From positions 1,054,001 to 1,118,000 of the forward strand of contig OY744473.1 in assembly GCA_963556145.1 (NCBI GenBank): a DNA stretch of 64,000 nt. The letters run 5' to 3'. The stretch is from Hygrocybe punicea. Lineage: Eukaryota > Basidiomycota > Agaricomycetes > Agaricales > Hygrophoraceae. Every line of letters begins with the position of its first letter. Position 1 is the first letter of the stretch. Positions 11,759-22,490 of the stretch are shown one piece after another. The position numbers and the translations under genes were made by a program. The notes beneath the pieces are model-generated. The model did not search any database. It was not told the DNA's origin and saw only the letters and a list, made by a program, of their open reading frames with translations.

Positions 11759-11965
11759 AATATATATATAAAAATAACGAGCCCATTGTATATAAAAAAA
11801 ATATATCGTGTACATAAAAGACGTGTCAGCTTGTTCACCCAGCTAAGGAAAGCCGATCGGCTCCCGAAGACATAGGACTATTCGCATCATTCGTCATATC
11901 GTTAGAAAACTAAGAGGAACTAAATAAAATGGGGGTATAACGTGGACAGAATATAAATGAAATGC
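11759..11965. other. Convergent 3' ends of antisense gene and pol
   Basis: About 200 bp of AT-rich sequence (TATATATATAAAAATA) between the stop of the antisense gene and the stop of pol. It probably holds both polyadenylation regions. The same block occurs at 41287-41493 in gypsy-1. Confidence 0.4.
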
Positions 11966-14900
11966 TTAATCGTCGTCGGGTGAGGAGTCTATAGAGGGCG
12001 GGTACGTCGGATCATCAAGATCGTTTGAATCGGTATCGTTGGCATCGGGGTATTGTAAGAAGTCGTCCAACGGTATCAATATTTTTGAGCGGGCGTGGTA
12101 GGGTACGACTCGGAAAGCGGCAAATCGAGATTTAGAAACCGCACCGTCGAGTTCGGCGAGTATGTAGGATCCGCCTTCTGTTTTCCTGACGACAACCATG
12201 GGTCCAAAGTACCGCGGTTTTGCTTTATGATCGAGAGACATTTCGATACGTGAATTTCGGACGAGAACGAGGTTACCGGGTTCGAAGTCGAAAACTTTGA
12301 TCATGTTGGCGTATTTCTGCTCGAATTGCCGGGCGGACGCGAGCCGAGATTTGGTAAGCTTTTCTTTGACCCGATCGAGGTCGGCTTCTCGTTTACGAAG
12401 TTGTCGGGCGCGGATGACTATGAGGTCAGTCGTAGACATCGTATCTTGCGTCGGAACCATGTACGTAGCTTCGGCAAAATTGAATGGAAAAAGCGGTTCT
12501 ACTCCGTGTGCGATGTAGTAGGACGAGTATCCGAGGCTTTTGTGTGTCATGACCCGTTCGGCCCAAAATACGGAGTGGGTTACGGTGTGCCATTTCTTTT
12601 CATCTCCGTCACAACTTTTCATAATGGCCTCCCGGACATCTAGGTGGCGACGCTCAACGGGTCCATTCGCTTGTGAGTTATAGGGCGAAATGCGGATGTG
12701 GCGGATACCATAGTGGGAGGCGAGATAGTCGAGTGCTTCTACGAACGGCTTGCCATTGTCGGTAACGATTTCTTCGAGAGCGCCCCAACGGCATAAGATG
12801 TCTTCGAACAAGAACGAGCCGATGGTGGAGCTGGTCTCGCGGCGTAACATGCGGAACTCAGGGTAAGCGGACAGGGAGCAACGGGCTTGGACGATGTATC
12901 GATAGCCGCCGGATTGTGGCATAAACATTGTGTCGACATACGCTTTACGAAATAGCGAGGCCGGTGTAGCGACGGTGGGCGGAATGTGATGATAACGCAT
13001 TTGCCGTACTTGGCAATGATGGCAAGACTGGACGTACCACTTAACGTCGTGGTTGAGGTGCGGCCACCAGAAACGATCCAGTAGCCGGGCGCGGACGGAG
13101 AATATACCTTTGTGGCCGAGAGAGTCATGAGCGTCTTTGAGTAATTGAAGCCGGCGGTCGGGCGGTATGACAAGTTTGTGTTTTCCGTGACGGTCTTTGC
13201 GCCAAAGCTTGTTATCGGTGACGAAGAATTCAAGGGCATATCGTAAGAACAGACGGTATTCTTCGTCCGTGAAGTTCGTGGGTCGGGTTAGATCTCGTAA
13301 CCAGATCTCGACGAGGGCAAGACGAGCGTCGGCCATGCGGGCTTTATCGGATCGCGGTATGTCAGAAACGGCTTCCTGATTTGTGTAGACGAGGACGGCG
13401 GGTAATTCTTGGAGTCGGTCGGCTGTGGCACGGCAGCGGCCACATACGGCAATCGGCTTAGATGGTATGGGGATGGGTCGGTAGTTGACGACTTCCATAA
13501 AGAAACCGTGGGAGTGGTCGAGCCAATCGTCGGAGTCGTTGATCTCCTCGGGGTCTTCTGCAGCGTGGGGATGTCGGGAGAGTCCGTCGGGTGCACCGTG
13601 TGCGGAAGCGGGTACGTGAACAAGTCTAAAGTCAAATAAGAGCACGCCGGCTATCCATCGGCTGATCGTGGCATTGGGCTGAATGTCGGGGTTGTTGAGC
13701 ATCCCTTTTATGTACTTCGCGTCGACTTCAACGGTGAGGTTGCGGACGCCGATAATGAAAATCCGATAGGCGCGGAGGGCCCTGAAGAGACCGTAAAGCT
13801 CGAGCTTGGACTGAGAGTATTGGGCTTTGCGTTCGTTCCACGATATTGAACCAAAACGATTCGGATAGCGCTTTCCGTCGGCGCGGATTTGCATAAGAAT
13901 GAAGCCGACTCCAAGAACGGATGAATCGACGGCGAGAATGACCTCCCATTCACGCGTGTAATCGATAGCACGCAGCGCTGGCGATGAAATGACGGCGTTT
14001 TTGAGGTAGTCGACGGCGGTCTCTTCTTCTTCACCAAATTCGAAGGGTATACCTTTGCGGGTAAGACGGACGAGGGGTCGGGAGTGGAGCGAGAAGTCCT
14101 TGATAAAAATACGCAAGACGCCGCAGATACCGAGAAAGGTGCGAACTTCGGTGAGGTTGGTCGGCAGTGGCCAATCGCGAATCTTCTGTACTTTGGAGTC
14201 GTCGGCTACTCTTCCTTCGTATGTGCATCGGTGGCCAACAACGATGACTGAGGGTCGACACAACTCGAGTTTTTTGCCGTTGAAGGTACCGCCGACATAG
14301 CGGAAACGCTGGATGACGCGGTTGACACCTTGGAAGTGCTCCCAAATGAAACGTCGGATTGCCGGGTTCTCGGGTATAGTCTCATAGGTACCGTCGGGTT
14401 GCTCGTAGCGGGTTGGAGGCCCTTTGACGGGAATATCGTCCATATACGGAACGGCAAGATGAGGGATTTCGTCACGGAGGATGTACGTGGAGTCACCGTG
14501 TAGGATCTGCGGGGAATTTGTGTATCCCATAGCAATCCGCGTAAATCGAAGCGTTCCGAGTGGAGACTGAAAGGTCATATAGTCCTGAGATGAGGGGTGG
14601 ACGAGGCGTTGGTCGAAAGAGATGAAGAGGTTGAAGGAAGCGTAGCAAGAGTGGCCGCCAAAGGCCTCGGCCAAGTGCTCGGTCATGGGCGGTACAGCGG
14701 GATCGCGGATAGTGATGGTGTTAAGCGGCTGTAGATCGTGGACGATTCGAAGAGACTTCCCATCCTTTTTCAAAACGCAGAACCAGCGGGAGCGGTATGA
14801 CGAATTCGAGGGTTCATAGGTACCGGCGTTAATTTTGTCTTTGATGATGCCGATGACTTCGTTAAGGATGCCGGGTGGGATTGGGATATTGCGATGGACC

Positions 14901-15514
14901 CACGGGTCGTGCGGTACGGTGGGAATGTGGATCGGCGGGATGTAGTCCGTATTGAACTGGCCTTTCTCGGATTCGTTCCAGGCAAAGGCGGCTTCTTGCG
15001 TTTTGATGATATGGTGGCCGAGTTTTTCTTCCTCAGGCCAAAGGAATCCATCCGGGTTCATCGGCATCGCGTCGTGTCGTTCCTGAGTATAGCGGGTGCC
15101 AGGTGTAAAGTCGGGCGGGTGAGTCAGGAGCGTGGGTAAATCGGCTAGCGGGTCGCCGGTGATCTCGCGTATGATGCGGTATTCGTCAGGGAGAGTGGTA
15201 GAAATTGGGCGGATACGATCGGCTACCTTCTTATACTTTTTCTTGGTAACGACTCCTTTTAGGTCCCTGGTAGGGGGGGTGGTATACGAGATATAAGTAG
15301 CGTGTTCAGTAGAGGCTTTGTTACAAATATTCGAAGAAGAAATATGTGACGCAGGAGCGGAGACAGAACAAGACAAAGGAAGGGTATCGGTAGTACGTAG
15401 CTGATTTTGTACATCGGTCAACAATGAAATGTACTGGGCGGCAGTCTGAGGCTGAGACGAAGAGAAATCTAAATCGATAGAAAAACATAAGTCCTCTTCT
15501 AGGGGAAACGGCAA
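11966..15514 (-). CDS. pol: Gypsy-2 pol: RT, RNase H, integrase
   Basis: 1182 residues from the first Met; the frame is open upstream and is probably reached by a -1 shift from gag. Order: RT with YMDD at about residue 357, RNase H (LAVDSS near 530, then KLELYGL and VEVDAKYIKGM), integrase zinc region (GHKGIF, then CHHC), integrase core D861, D919 and E954, and a C-terminal GPMVV-type domain. In RT motif A, where relatives carry LDLF/LDLY, this copy has FNLF (codon 14630-14632), so the first catalytic aspartate is asparagine, as in gypsy-1. About 28 residue differences from gypsy-1 are concentrated between residues 540 and 1020. Confidence 0.9.
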   Translation of the reverse strand: MPFPLEEDLCFSIDLDFSSSQPQTAAQYISLLTDVQNQLRTTDTLPLSCSVSAPASHISSSNICNKASTEHATYISYTTPPTRDLKGVVTKKKYKKVADRIRPISTTLPDEYRIIREITGDPLADLPTLLTHPPDFTPGTRYTQERHDAMPMNPDGFLWPEEEKLGHHIIKTQEAAFAWNESEKGQFNTDYIPPIHIPTVPHDPWVHRNIPIPPGILNEVIGIIKDKINAGTYEPSNSSYRSRWFCVLKKDGKSLRIVHDLQPLNTITIRDPAVPPMTEHLAEAFGGHSCYASFNLFISFDQRLVHPSSQDYMTFQSPLGTLRFTRIAMGYTNSPQILHGDSTYILRDEIPHLAVPYMDDIPVKGPPTRYEQPDGTYETIPENPAIRRFIWEHFQGVNRVIQRFRYVGGTFNGKKLELCRPSVIVVGHRCTYEGRVADDSKVQKIRDWPLPTNLTEVRTFLGICGVLRIFIKDFSLHSRPLVRLTRKGIPFEFGEEEETAVDYLKNAVISSPALRAIDYTREWEVILAVDSSVLGVGFILMQIRADGKRYPNRFGSISWNERKAQYSQSKLELYGLFRALRAYRIFIIGVRNLTVEVDAKYIKGMLNNPDIQPNATISRWIAGVLLFDFRLVHVPASAHGAPDGLSRHPHAAEDPEEINDSDDWLDHSHGFFMEVVNYRPIPIPSKPIAVCGRCRATADRLQELPAVLVYTNQEAVSDIPRSDKARMADARLALVEIWLRDLTRPTNFTDEEYRLFLRYALEFFVTDNKLWRKDRHGKHKLVIPPDRRLQLLKDAHDSLGHKGIFSVRARLLDRFWWPHLNHDVKWYVQSCHHCQVRQMRYHHIPPTVATPASLFRKAYVDTMFMPQSGGYRYIVQARCSLSAYPEFRMLRRETSSTIGSFLFEDILCRWGALEEIVTDNGKPFVEALDYLASHYGIRHIRISPYNSQANGPVERRHLDVREAIMKSCDGDEKKWHTVTHSVFWAERVMTHKSLGYSSYYIAHGVEPLFPFNFAEATYMVPTQDTMSTTDLIVIRARQLRKREADLDRVKEKLTKSRLASARQFEQKYANMIKVFDFEPGNLVLVRNSRIEMSLDHKAKPRYFGPMVVVRKTEGGSYILAELDGAVSKSRFAAFRVVPYHARSKILIPLDDFLQYPDANDTDSNDLDDPTYPPSIDSSPDDD

Positions 15515-15615
15515 AAGGGAAGCATAGTTTGTGGTATAGGTGTGGTCGCTTTCGAGTGGCGGCTTCTCATCTCCCGGTGCGTCCTTTCCGAGAGGTATCT
15601 CCGGGTCCTCAACTT

Positions 15616-18099
15616 CTAAAAATCTGGCTTTCCGGTGTCGGACCGCTCTCGTCGGTTCTTTTGGTTGTGCTCAATGGTGGGCAAGGTGACGACGGCGCCG
15701 GTGTTTGGATCCGTGATCGTGACTTGTTGTTCTCCGTTTTTATAATCCTTCGTAAGAGCCTCGGAAAGCGTGAAGAACGGGCGGCCGATGAGGATCTCGT
15801 AGGGGGCGTCGTTGACGACTTGGACTTGGAGGAAAAGATCGACGTCGCCAAAAGTGAATTTTAGGTTGGCGATCCGGCCGAGGGTGTCGTTGTCGCTTTT
15901 ATTTGCCGACTGCATCCGCATCTTCATATTTTGGAGGCCGTAACCGAGTTTCTCCCAAATATCGCGTCGCATGCCGATGATCATGGAACCGTTGTCGAGG
16001 ACGCACTCGAATACGAATTTTCCGTTGATGAGCGGGTAGACCGCACGGAGAGGGACTGAGTCGCGGCCGACGATGAGCGGGACGTTTTCCTGACAGTGTT
16101 GACAGGCGCGAGTGGGGATTTCGGGTGCGTGAAAATGGAAAACCTCGACGTTGTTACTCTCGGCGGTGACCTTTTTCGACGTAGTGAGGTCCTTCATGTG
16201 ACGGCGGGCGTCGGACGACATGGCTAAAAGTTCTTGCTGCGAAATGCAGACTTGAGAATCGAGCGCGCGGTCGATGACGGATTTGGCGATACCGGGATCT
16301 TCGATGGGGGCTTGGTAGCGGTATTGGGGGTGCGATGCGGGAAGGTTCTGGGGAGTGCACGGTACAAGGGCGGTCGGCTCGGTCGGCCACGTGTTCGAAG
16401 GGGGGACTATGGTGATCGGCTGCTCGTTGATAGGTCTGGCCGTTTTCTCGGCGGGTTTCGCGGCAGGGACAGACGTGGAAGTGGTGGGCAGATTGGGAAA
16501 CATTTCTCTAGACTTGCCTTTCGCCTTTGATGGGATCTCTACACCGTCGAATCTAACCCGTTTACGAAGCCGCTGCACTTTGGCTTCCAGAACCTTAATC
16601 TGTTCGTTGTCCTCGTCGATGTCGGACGTCGTGGACTGAAAGATGTCGGCGTACTCGGTAGTGGCCTCTGGTTCGTAGGTGGGTACTTCGACAGTGGAGA
16701 CGAAGTTAGCTCTGACATGAGGCGGCGGGTCGCGTTGGAATGGTTCTGTGGGGTTGCGGGCAGGGGGAGCGCGGTTGCCGGGGTTCTGTGTGTGCCACGC
16801 GTCGAAGCGTTCCCTCATATTTTTGCCGACGATAGCCTTTGGAAGATACATTCCGTTAGGCAACACGATGCGGCCGTGCTCATTCTTGCGGCATATCCCG
16901 TCTCGAGTGTACTGCTCGCAAATAGGACAATCGCGTATACGATGGAACGGGTCGTCGCAAAAGAGGCAGTTGAAATTGGTGAAACCCTGTCCCGCAGTGG
17001 TCGGCTCGGCCCTATTTGCACACGGCTTTGGGGGGTTGTTGCGTTCGGTGAGGGCTTGCGTGAGGACGGCGAGTTGTTGCGAAACGAGACGAAATAGGTC
17101 GGATACGTTAGGTTCGACCGGTTCCGCTTTAGGAATGACCGGGTCATAGCGAGCAGGTGGCGGGTAGCAGGTGGCGGGTTCTATTGGAGTCGAGTACCGG
17201 ATGGCGGCAGGCGACGTTGACGATAGACGAGAGACGGTGGACGGTTCGGCTGCAGTTCCGGCCAGCAGGAAGTGGGCGCAATTGTGGAAGTCCTGGAAGT
17301 CGTAAGGGTTGCTATGGAAATGGTTCGGCTTTTGGTACTGCAGACGGGTTTTGATGTCCTTTTTAAGCTCGACATGGAAGCTGTTCTCGTACGCGATGTT
17401 GCGTTCTCGGGGAGAGATCCGACCCTTGTCTAAGAGGAATCCCGAGATCCGAATGAACTCGTGGTAATATTTGCCAAGTTCGGCGCGGGTACAGATACCG
17501 TAAGCGGTTTGGGTGTGCGTAAGACGGTCGAGATCCGCCATAGTGTACCGGTGATCGTCTTCTGTGCCCGGGTATAGCACGAGTACGCTCCTTTTGAATG
17601 CGGCATAATCGACGCCGGTCGCGCTAGGTAAACTTGCCCAAAGCTCGTAGTCGCTAAGCGACGCGTAGCGCAGACTATGCTTGATGCATCCTGTGTCGTC
17701 GAGAGCGGCATCGGCAGCAAGTATCTCGACTTCTTCGAAGAAGCGGTTTAAATTGAGCGGGTTCCCGTCGAAGGTCGGGGCCGTGGAGTGACCGCGAGCG
17801 GGCATTTGTCGTGGAGTAACATGAGGAGCGGTAACGTGGGGAGCGGTCGAAGATCCAGAGGTCGAAGTCATTGTGGGTGGAAGGAGCTGAGATGTCGATG
17901 AAGCGGTTGTCGGGTGTACAATGAGCGGGTCGGGTAACGTGGGCGATGACGGCGTGGATGAAGACGAAGATGGGGACGATGACGATGACGGAGTTTTCGA
18001 TGTCGAGAGCGAAGACGGAGACGATGACGATGACGGAGTTTTTGATGTCGAGAGCGAAGACATGGACGGGGGTTCTAGCGAGGTCGAAGTCGGGCACAT
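15616..18099 (-). CDS. gag: Gypsy-2 gag-protease, 827 residues from first Met
   Basis: A serine/threonine/proline-rich N-terminal tail built from repeats of SSLSTSKTPSSSS is followed by a capsid-like region, then a zinc knuckle CLFCDDPFHRIRDC, and a retropepsin-like domain with DNGS as the active-site loop and IGRPFF later. The stop TAG lies in TTTTTAG, a likely -1 frameshift site into pol. The frame stays open upstream of 18099 toward the primer site, so the true start is uncertain. It differs from gypsy-1 gag at only about three residues in the shared 751. Confidence 0.85.
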   Translation of the reverse strand: MCPTSTSLEPPSMSSLSTSKTPSSSSSPSSLSTSKTPSSSSSPSSSSSTPSSPTLPDPLIVHPTTASSTSQLLPPTMTSTSGSSTAPHVTAPHVTPRQMPARGHSTAPTFDGNPLNLNRFFEEVEILAADAALDDTGCIKHSLRYASLSDYELWASLPSATGVDYAAFKRSVLVLYPGTEDDHRYTMADLDRLTHTQTAYGICTRAELGKYYHEFIRISGFLLDKGRISPRERNIAYENSFHVELKKDIKTRLQYQKPNHFHSNPYDFQDFHNCAHFLLAGTAAEPSTVSRLSSTSPAAIRYSTPIEPATCYPPPARYDPVIPKAEPVEPNVSDLFRLVSQQLAVLTQALTERNNPPKPCANRAEPTTAGQGFTNFNCLFCDDPFHRIRDCPICEQYTRDGICRKNEHGRIVLPNGMYLPKAIVGKNMRERFDAWHTQNPGNRAPPARNPTEPFQRDPPPHVRANFVSTVEVPTYEPEATTEYADIFQSTTSDIDEDNEQIKVLEAKVQRLRKRVRFDGVEIPSKAKGKSREMFPNLPTTSTSVPAAKPAEKTARPINEQPITIVPPSNTWPTEPTALVPCTPQNLPASHPQYRYQAPIEDPGIAKSVIDRALDSQVCISQQELLAMSSDARRHMKDLTTSKKVTAESNNVEVFHFHAPEIPTRACQHCQENVPLIVGRDSVPLRAVYPLINGKFVFECVLDNGSMIIGMRRDIWEKLGYGLQNMKMRMQSANKSDNDTLGRIANLKFTFGDVDLFLQVQVVNDAPYEILIGRPFFTLSEALTKDYKNGEQQVTITDPNTGAVVTLPTIEHNQKNRRERSDTGKPDF

Positions 18100-18401
18100 A
18101 GGCGATGCGGGTGTCGAACTGAGATCGGATGAGTCGGGTGTAATGGTAATTATCGGTATATCGACCGATTCGAGACTGTCGGATGAGAGATATAGGGGGG
18201 TGTTTGACCCTGAGACGAGCGGGAGATTGTTATGTCGAGCGAGGTGGTCGGGTACTAGCTGGAAGAAGTCGTTGTCGATTGTCGGGTCGAAGGCGGCTAA
18301 AGAGAGTTCTTGTTGAAGAGTTCTTCGAGGAAGTTCTCGAAGACGACGGTCAGAGGGAGGGATACGGGAAGAGGAAGCTATGGTGGTGCTAGACTAATCC
18401 T

Positions 18402-18416
18402 CGCGGTGGGCTCCAG
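18402..18416 (-). promoter_or_regulatory. Primer-binding site of gypsy-2, orphaned
   Basis: On the minus strand TGGAGCCCACCGCGA, the same as 34849-34863 in gypsy-1, where it lies 2 bp from the 5' LTR. Here only ACATC remains before it and the LTR is gone. Confidence 0.6.
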
Positions 18417-18417
18417 A

Positions 18418-18783
18418 TGTGGTGAACGCGGCCTGGGTAGGCACGGATTCGGGGTGTGCAAGATCGTTGTCACTGGGGTCAAAACCCAAAACTCAACTTG
18501 TTTGTGACTATTTACAACAGCCACTACATACAAATAATAGAACAAATAGAGAATATAGTAAAATGAGTGAATACGTACCCAGAGATATAGATGTCTCTAC
18601 AGCGGATTTGCAGACAGGTCATTGACCAGTAGTCCTCGACAAGGCAGGGGTGGGAGCAACTTCTGTCTTGACTGGAGTAACGAAGTTAGCGCTGCATACA
18701 GGCAGAGGTGAATATTGACCTGCAATGGCCTTTTGTTTGGCCTTCGCAGCCTCCTGTCATTGTTTTTTCACTCCTCGTCCCAT
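18418..18783 (-). pseudogene. 5' exons of the interrupted host-type gene
   Basis: Minus strand: a TATA-rich stretch (18820-18842) precedes an ATG at 18781-18783. The frame starts MGRGVKKQ and continues with a basic KAKQKAIAGQYSPLP segment; two in-frame TGA codons (18757-18759, 18619-18621) stand where CGA would give arginine. A GTACGT donor near 18582 begins a probable intron. A second exon (FDPSDNDLAHPESVP) reads to the gypsy-2 junction at 18417. With the fragments at 9407-9427, 6197-7393 and 5553-6038 it appears to form one gene. No function is assigned. Confidence 0.45.
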
Positions 18784-18864
18784 AGTGTGTTGTGGTGGGG
18801 AGGGAAAAAAAGGTACAATGCCTATATAATATATATATATTTTTTCAGCCGAGCTAGATCAGGA

Positions 18865-20466
18865 CAGTCAATTTCGGGTGGTCACAGTAGCACATGTAAG
18901 TTCTCAAGTAAGTACTTACCCCTTTCGCGAGCATAGAGCCAATACACACAGTAATGTTCCATAATCCATTGTAGGAGATGATAATGGAACGGATTGGAAG
19001 AGAGTTGGTTGGGTGAGTCACGATTGCATAGTGCGACTCTGAGTGCCAAATAAGGCAAGCAGTTGTTTTACTTTGAACCCTCACCATGGGTCAAGACAAA
19101 GTGACCCCCAAGCCTGTACAGTGGATCATCATTCGTCTAGCAGCGATGATGTCAATCAAGGGGGTCTGCATGTTTACAGATGTCAGCAAGTGTATAGTTG
19201 AGAAAATCCTAGCTCACTTCCGGTGGACTGGCAGCATCAAGGTTCCAGCTTTGAGAGTGAAACATCAGCTCTATCAGGCTCTGTCTGATTATGATGTTGA
19301 GGTAAGTAAAAAAGCTTTTCCAGTGATTGCTCTAATCAAGTACAAACCACAGCATCTGTTCATGACAATGGTGAACGCCCAAGATTTGTACCTTGACGAG
19401 CTTCGTTTGGATTTGGAAGCGAAGTGTGGGGTATCTGTGTTGTGGTGAACGCTGCAGAGGGGTGGTTTCACCATAAAGAAAGTAAGTTTTTCATACTACA
19501 TATCTTAATATCATTACTAATATTCTCCAGCTGATGTGACAAGTGATTGAGTGAAGCGGGGAACTCCGTGCGAAATTTGCAGCTCAAATTGGAAGCTATG
19601 ATGCCAACCAGCTAGTCTTTGTCGATGAGAGTGCAGTTGACTGCCATATTACATATTGAGGAAAGGCTTGGTTGCTCCAGGGAAAACCAGCAACTCAGAA
19701 GGCTTTTTTCTGCTGTGAGCGATGGTAAGGCTTTCTTTTCTTTCTATTTTTGCTCAAAAACGGTGACTCACCACCATTTCCACAGCTACTCTGTTTTGCC
19801 AGCACTTTCTCTGGATAATGGGTTCCTTCACTGTGACATCATGGAAGGCTCATTCGACTCTGATCTTTTCTATGACTTTGTCTCTCATTTATTGGACCGA
19901 ATGACCCCACATCCTGGCCTGAATTCTGTTGTCATTATGGACAACTGCTGAATCCACAAGCACCCTACAATCCTGGATCTCATTACATCTCGGTAAGTGG
20001 TTACAGTATTTTAGTTGTCATATCTGATTCATCCTTCTACCAGAGGCATGCGATATGAATTCTTACCACCCTACTCGCCTGACTACAACCCAATTGAACT
20101 AGCTTTCTCTGCTATGAAGTATCACCTCTGCTGCAAGGGAGAGTATGCCCGCCTCGTCATGTCTGAACTTTCTTCAAATGGTGTCACTTGCATCTTGCTG
20201 GAATTGCTGTATGAATGCTCGATGGGTGATGTTTTTGGATGGTATCATTATTGTGGGTATGTGTAGATGACATTCACATTTGCGCTGATCAATTTTTTTA
20301 TTTGCTTCTTCTTGTTGACATGGTGAGACACAGGCAGGATCTGTGATAGCTCAGACATCAGATATATATAGTGCATGTTGTTGTATACCCTGCTGTTATA
20401 GTCGTTGTAAAATCAATCTGACTGTTGCCTTTTTGATACACAAAAAGTGATTTAAATGAAATTGAC
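18865..20466 (+). mobile_element. Tc1/mariner-like element, degraded
   Basis: Encloses a broken DDE transposase. Candidate short TIRs are GTCAATTTC (18867-18875) and GAAATTGAC (20458-20466). A TA duplication is not visible at the left, so the ends are approximate. The 1.6-kb length fits the class. It lies directly upstream of the interrupted gene's promoter region. Confidence 0.55.
19086..20266 (+). pseudogene. Tc1/mariner-type DDE transposase pseudogene
   Basis: Reads from MGQDKVTPKPV through a helix-turn-helix-like N-terminus, with an intron at 19302-19352 (GTAAGT to CACAG) and further short introns. Catalytic landmarks of the DDE_3 superfamily are all visible: VFVDESAVD (first D), VIMDNC plus IHKHP (second D), and PPYSPDYNPIELAFSAMK (third acidic residue, E). 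At least five in-frame TGA codons (19446, 19537, 19552, 19657, 19949) replace positions where arginine CGA is expected in relatives, for example between MDNC and IHKH. The enzyme cannot be functional as it stands. Confidence 0.8.
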
Positions 20467-20603
20467 TTCTGCATGCACTAGTTACATAATTACTAGGCCA
20501 CATGGGCAGTACAATGCATCAAAATAGAAGAGGCCATGGTTGGGGTTTGACATGGCAACATCCTGGTAGTTGGGGAGTGTCACTGAGAGCCTGATAAGCT
20601 GGA
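20467..20603. other. Spacer
   Basis: Short non-coding stretch between the mariner element and the dispersed repeat; nothing recognised. Confidence 0.4.
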
Positions 20604-21952
20604 ACTTGCTGTGTTGTCTGTCGTGGCCTCGAGATTACAAATACCAATGGAGGGAGACTGCAGGATCGACGGTGTAGATGCGGGTTCAGGGTGGCTTTGG
20701 AACAATAAAGATGATCCTAACCTAGGAGTGTCAGCGTAGAAGTGACTGTGGATAATCAGTGTCGGGGATAGTAGTAAATGAAGAAATGAAATGTAAAATG
20801 TAAGTCGCCATGTAAAACTGGACAAATACGATAAGTCCAGCGATGAACGGACTGAAAACAGATAAATAACGATGAACCCGACAATGCCGACAATGTCAGG
20901 TATGGTGGGTTGGGTTGGGTCAGGTCAGAAACAATGAACAAATATACGGGAACAGCAATAAAGACGATGAAGTGAACTATAAAAAGCTAAGGGTCTATGA
21001 GGACGAGCATTTTGAAGGGATTAAAGATGATTCTGACTATATGGAAATGGGGACTAAGGGTATCTTTTTTTTGTACAGTTGTTGGAGACCGTTTTTATAG
21101 TACATGAGTGAGTAATCTACTTTTGGACATATCTATTTCGGCCGATGGTAAACTACAAAGAAAGGTTGGAATGGGGATGAGAAGAGGGAAGTTGCGATGC
21201 GACAGTGACAGGATAATGGAGGGGAAAATACATATCTAAGAAAAAGATCTGAAATCTCACATATATCTCTGAAGGGACAAGGGGATGGGTATATCAGGCA
21301 AGTCCGAAGTCGGAGATCGAGTCTGATGAGATCCGTCTCCTATAATTAGAACTCCAGGGCTTCTGAGGCTGCCGGATTTGGTCCGAGAGCGGCTGTGATG
21401 AAGCAGCATATGTCGGGTCACATCAGGTCACATCACATCGGGTTACGTCAGGTTAGAATAGGAATCGTTTGGAGGCATCGGGTTCATCCGGATTTGTGAT
21501 ATATTGACGATACGGACTCAGGGAAATGTGGAGTCTCTACAACGGGGGGCCCATACAGCAGCTATGTCAGGTGCCAGACGCTGTCGAGGACAGTTGTGAG
21601 GACTGGAAGACTGCGGGTCGAGGATGGCAGTCTCAGGTTCACATTCTGGGTTGTAAATGAATTATACATCAAGAAAATACTATGGGAAATGTAATCTTAC
21701 TATTTACTGGTCGCCAGGTTGCTCCTGGCAGTTGTAAGAGGCCTTGGATGAGAATGGGGGGTGCAAAAAAGTGAGATTTTGTAAAATGCATATGAGAATC
21801 TGTAAAGTTTCTTGCATCGAGCGTACAGGTGTGGAATCTCATGACCCAAACAGCTAGTCGATAGGTTGAGGATTGAGGGAGATAGAGTAATTGCCTACAG
21901 TTTTGGTGCATTCTCTGCGTGACCACAAAGTCACGTGACAAATACAATAAAT
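20604..21952 (-). repeat. Inverted copy of the 3577-4051 repeat, split by a solo LTR
   Basis: Segments 20604-20672 and 21542-21952 align in order to 4051-3577. The junction GACTGCAGGATCGACGG / ACGGGGGGCCC reconstructs the left copy's sequence once the solo LTR is removed, which also confirms the LTR ends. Confidence 0.6.
20673..21541 (-). repeat. Solo LTR, diverged relative of the gypsy-1/2 LTR
   Basis: 869 bp, TGTAGATGCGGG to GGAGTCTCTACA on the plus strand. The first 100 bp are clearly related to the gypsy-2 LTR (both contain GTAGAAGTGACT). It is flanked on both sides by ACGG (20669-20672, 21542-21545), the same 4-bp target as gypsy-1. Confidence 0.8.
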
Positions 21953-22490
21953 TATTTTTTTATGGTGTATTTTGTGGTATAATAAATATTTTTGGTGCTA
22001 ATTTCAGGCTACAAGTCATGTTTTGAACACCAAAAATCCATGTCATCCTTGAATACAACACCAAAAAGTAATTTAAACATATTTAGCCCTTTACCTAGCT
22101 ATATTCCAATTTTCATAGCCTTTACGTTTCTCATATGTCCCTAATGAATTTATAACTTAAATTTCTATGTGATTTCAGCTATTCTCTTGGTATCACATGA
22201 CATGGACGGTTATGGTAATACAGCTGGCCTGGTAGTTGCTGCTCTTAAAAAAAAAGTTACAAAAAAAAATAAGTTAATTTGATTATCCATTTCCAAATCG
22301 ATTGTAATTATTAAGTTTCTTAACTTTAATGAGCAAAATATTATTTTGTACATGTTCACTATTATTATTTATTAGATTTTTATTTATTAGATTATTATTT
22401 TTTAAAATTAAAACATTAAATCTCTGAAAAAAATATTAAAAGTACTTGCATTAACCACTTTACTATAACACCGTAAATAAAAAATAAAAA
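21953..22490. other. AT-rich spacer
   Basis: Very AT-rich, with many stops in all frames. Two oppositely oriented segments containing ACCAAAAA words occur near 21990 and 22060 but do not form a convincing element. The 3' half could be mitochondrial non-coding DNA adjoining the nad1 fragment, but I have no evidence for this. Confidence 0.3.

Larger units (their letters stand above)
9428..18417 (-). mobile_element. Ty3/gypsy element copy 2, lacking its 5' LTR
   Basis: Minus-strand gypsy with, in element order, gag-protease (18099-15616), pol (15514-11966), an antisense spliced gene, and a 3' LTR (9428-10190). It is nearly identical to gypsy-1 through gag and RT. The 5' LTR expected above 18417 is absent: the primer-site sequence at 18402-18416 abuts unrelated sequence that reads as an exon of the interrupted gene. 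GCGG precedes the LTR at 9424-9427, but there is no partner to test a duplication. I infer deletion or recombination that removed one LTR after insertion. Confidence 0.85.

Noticed and set aside
15529..17354. Antisense frames over gag, such as 15529-15864 and 16717-17149
   Set aside because: Shadows of the high-GC gag codons, mirrored exactly in gypsy-1. No splice sites or motifs support them.
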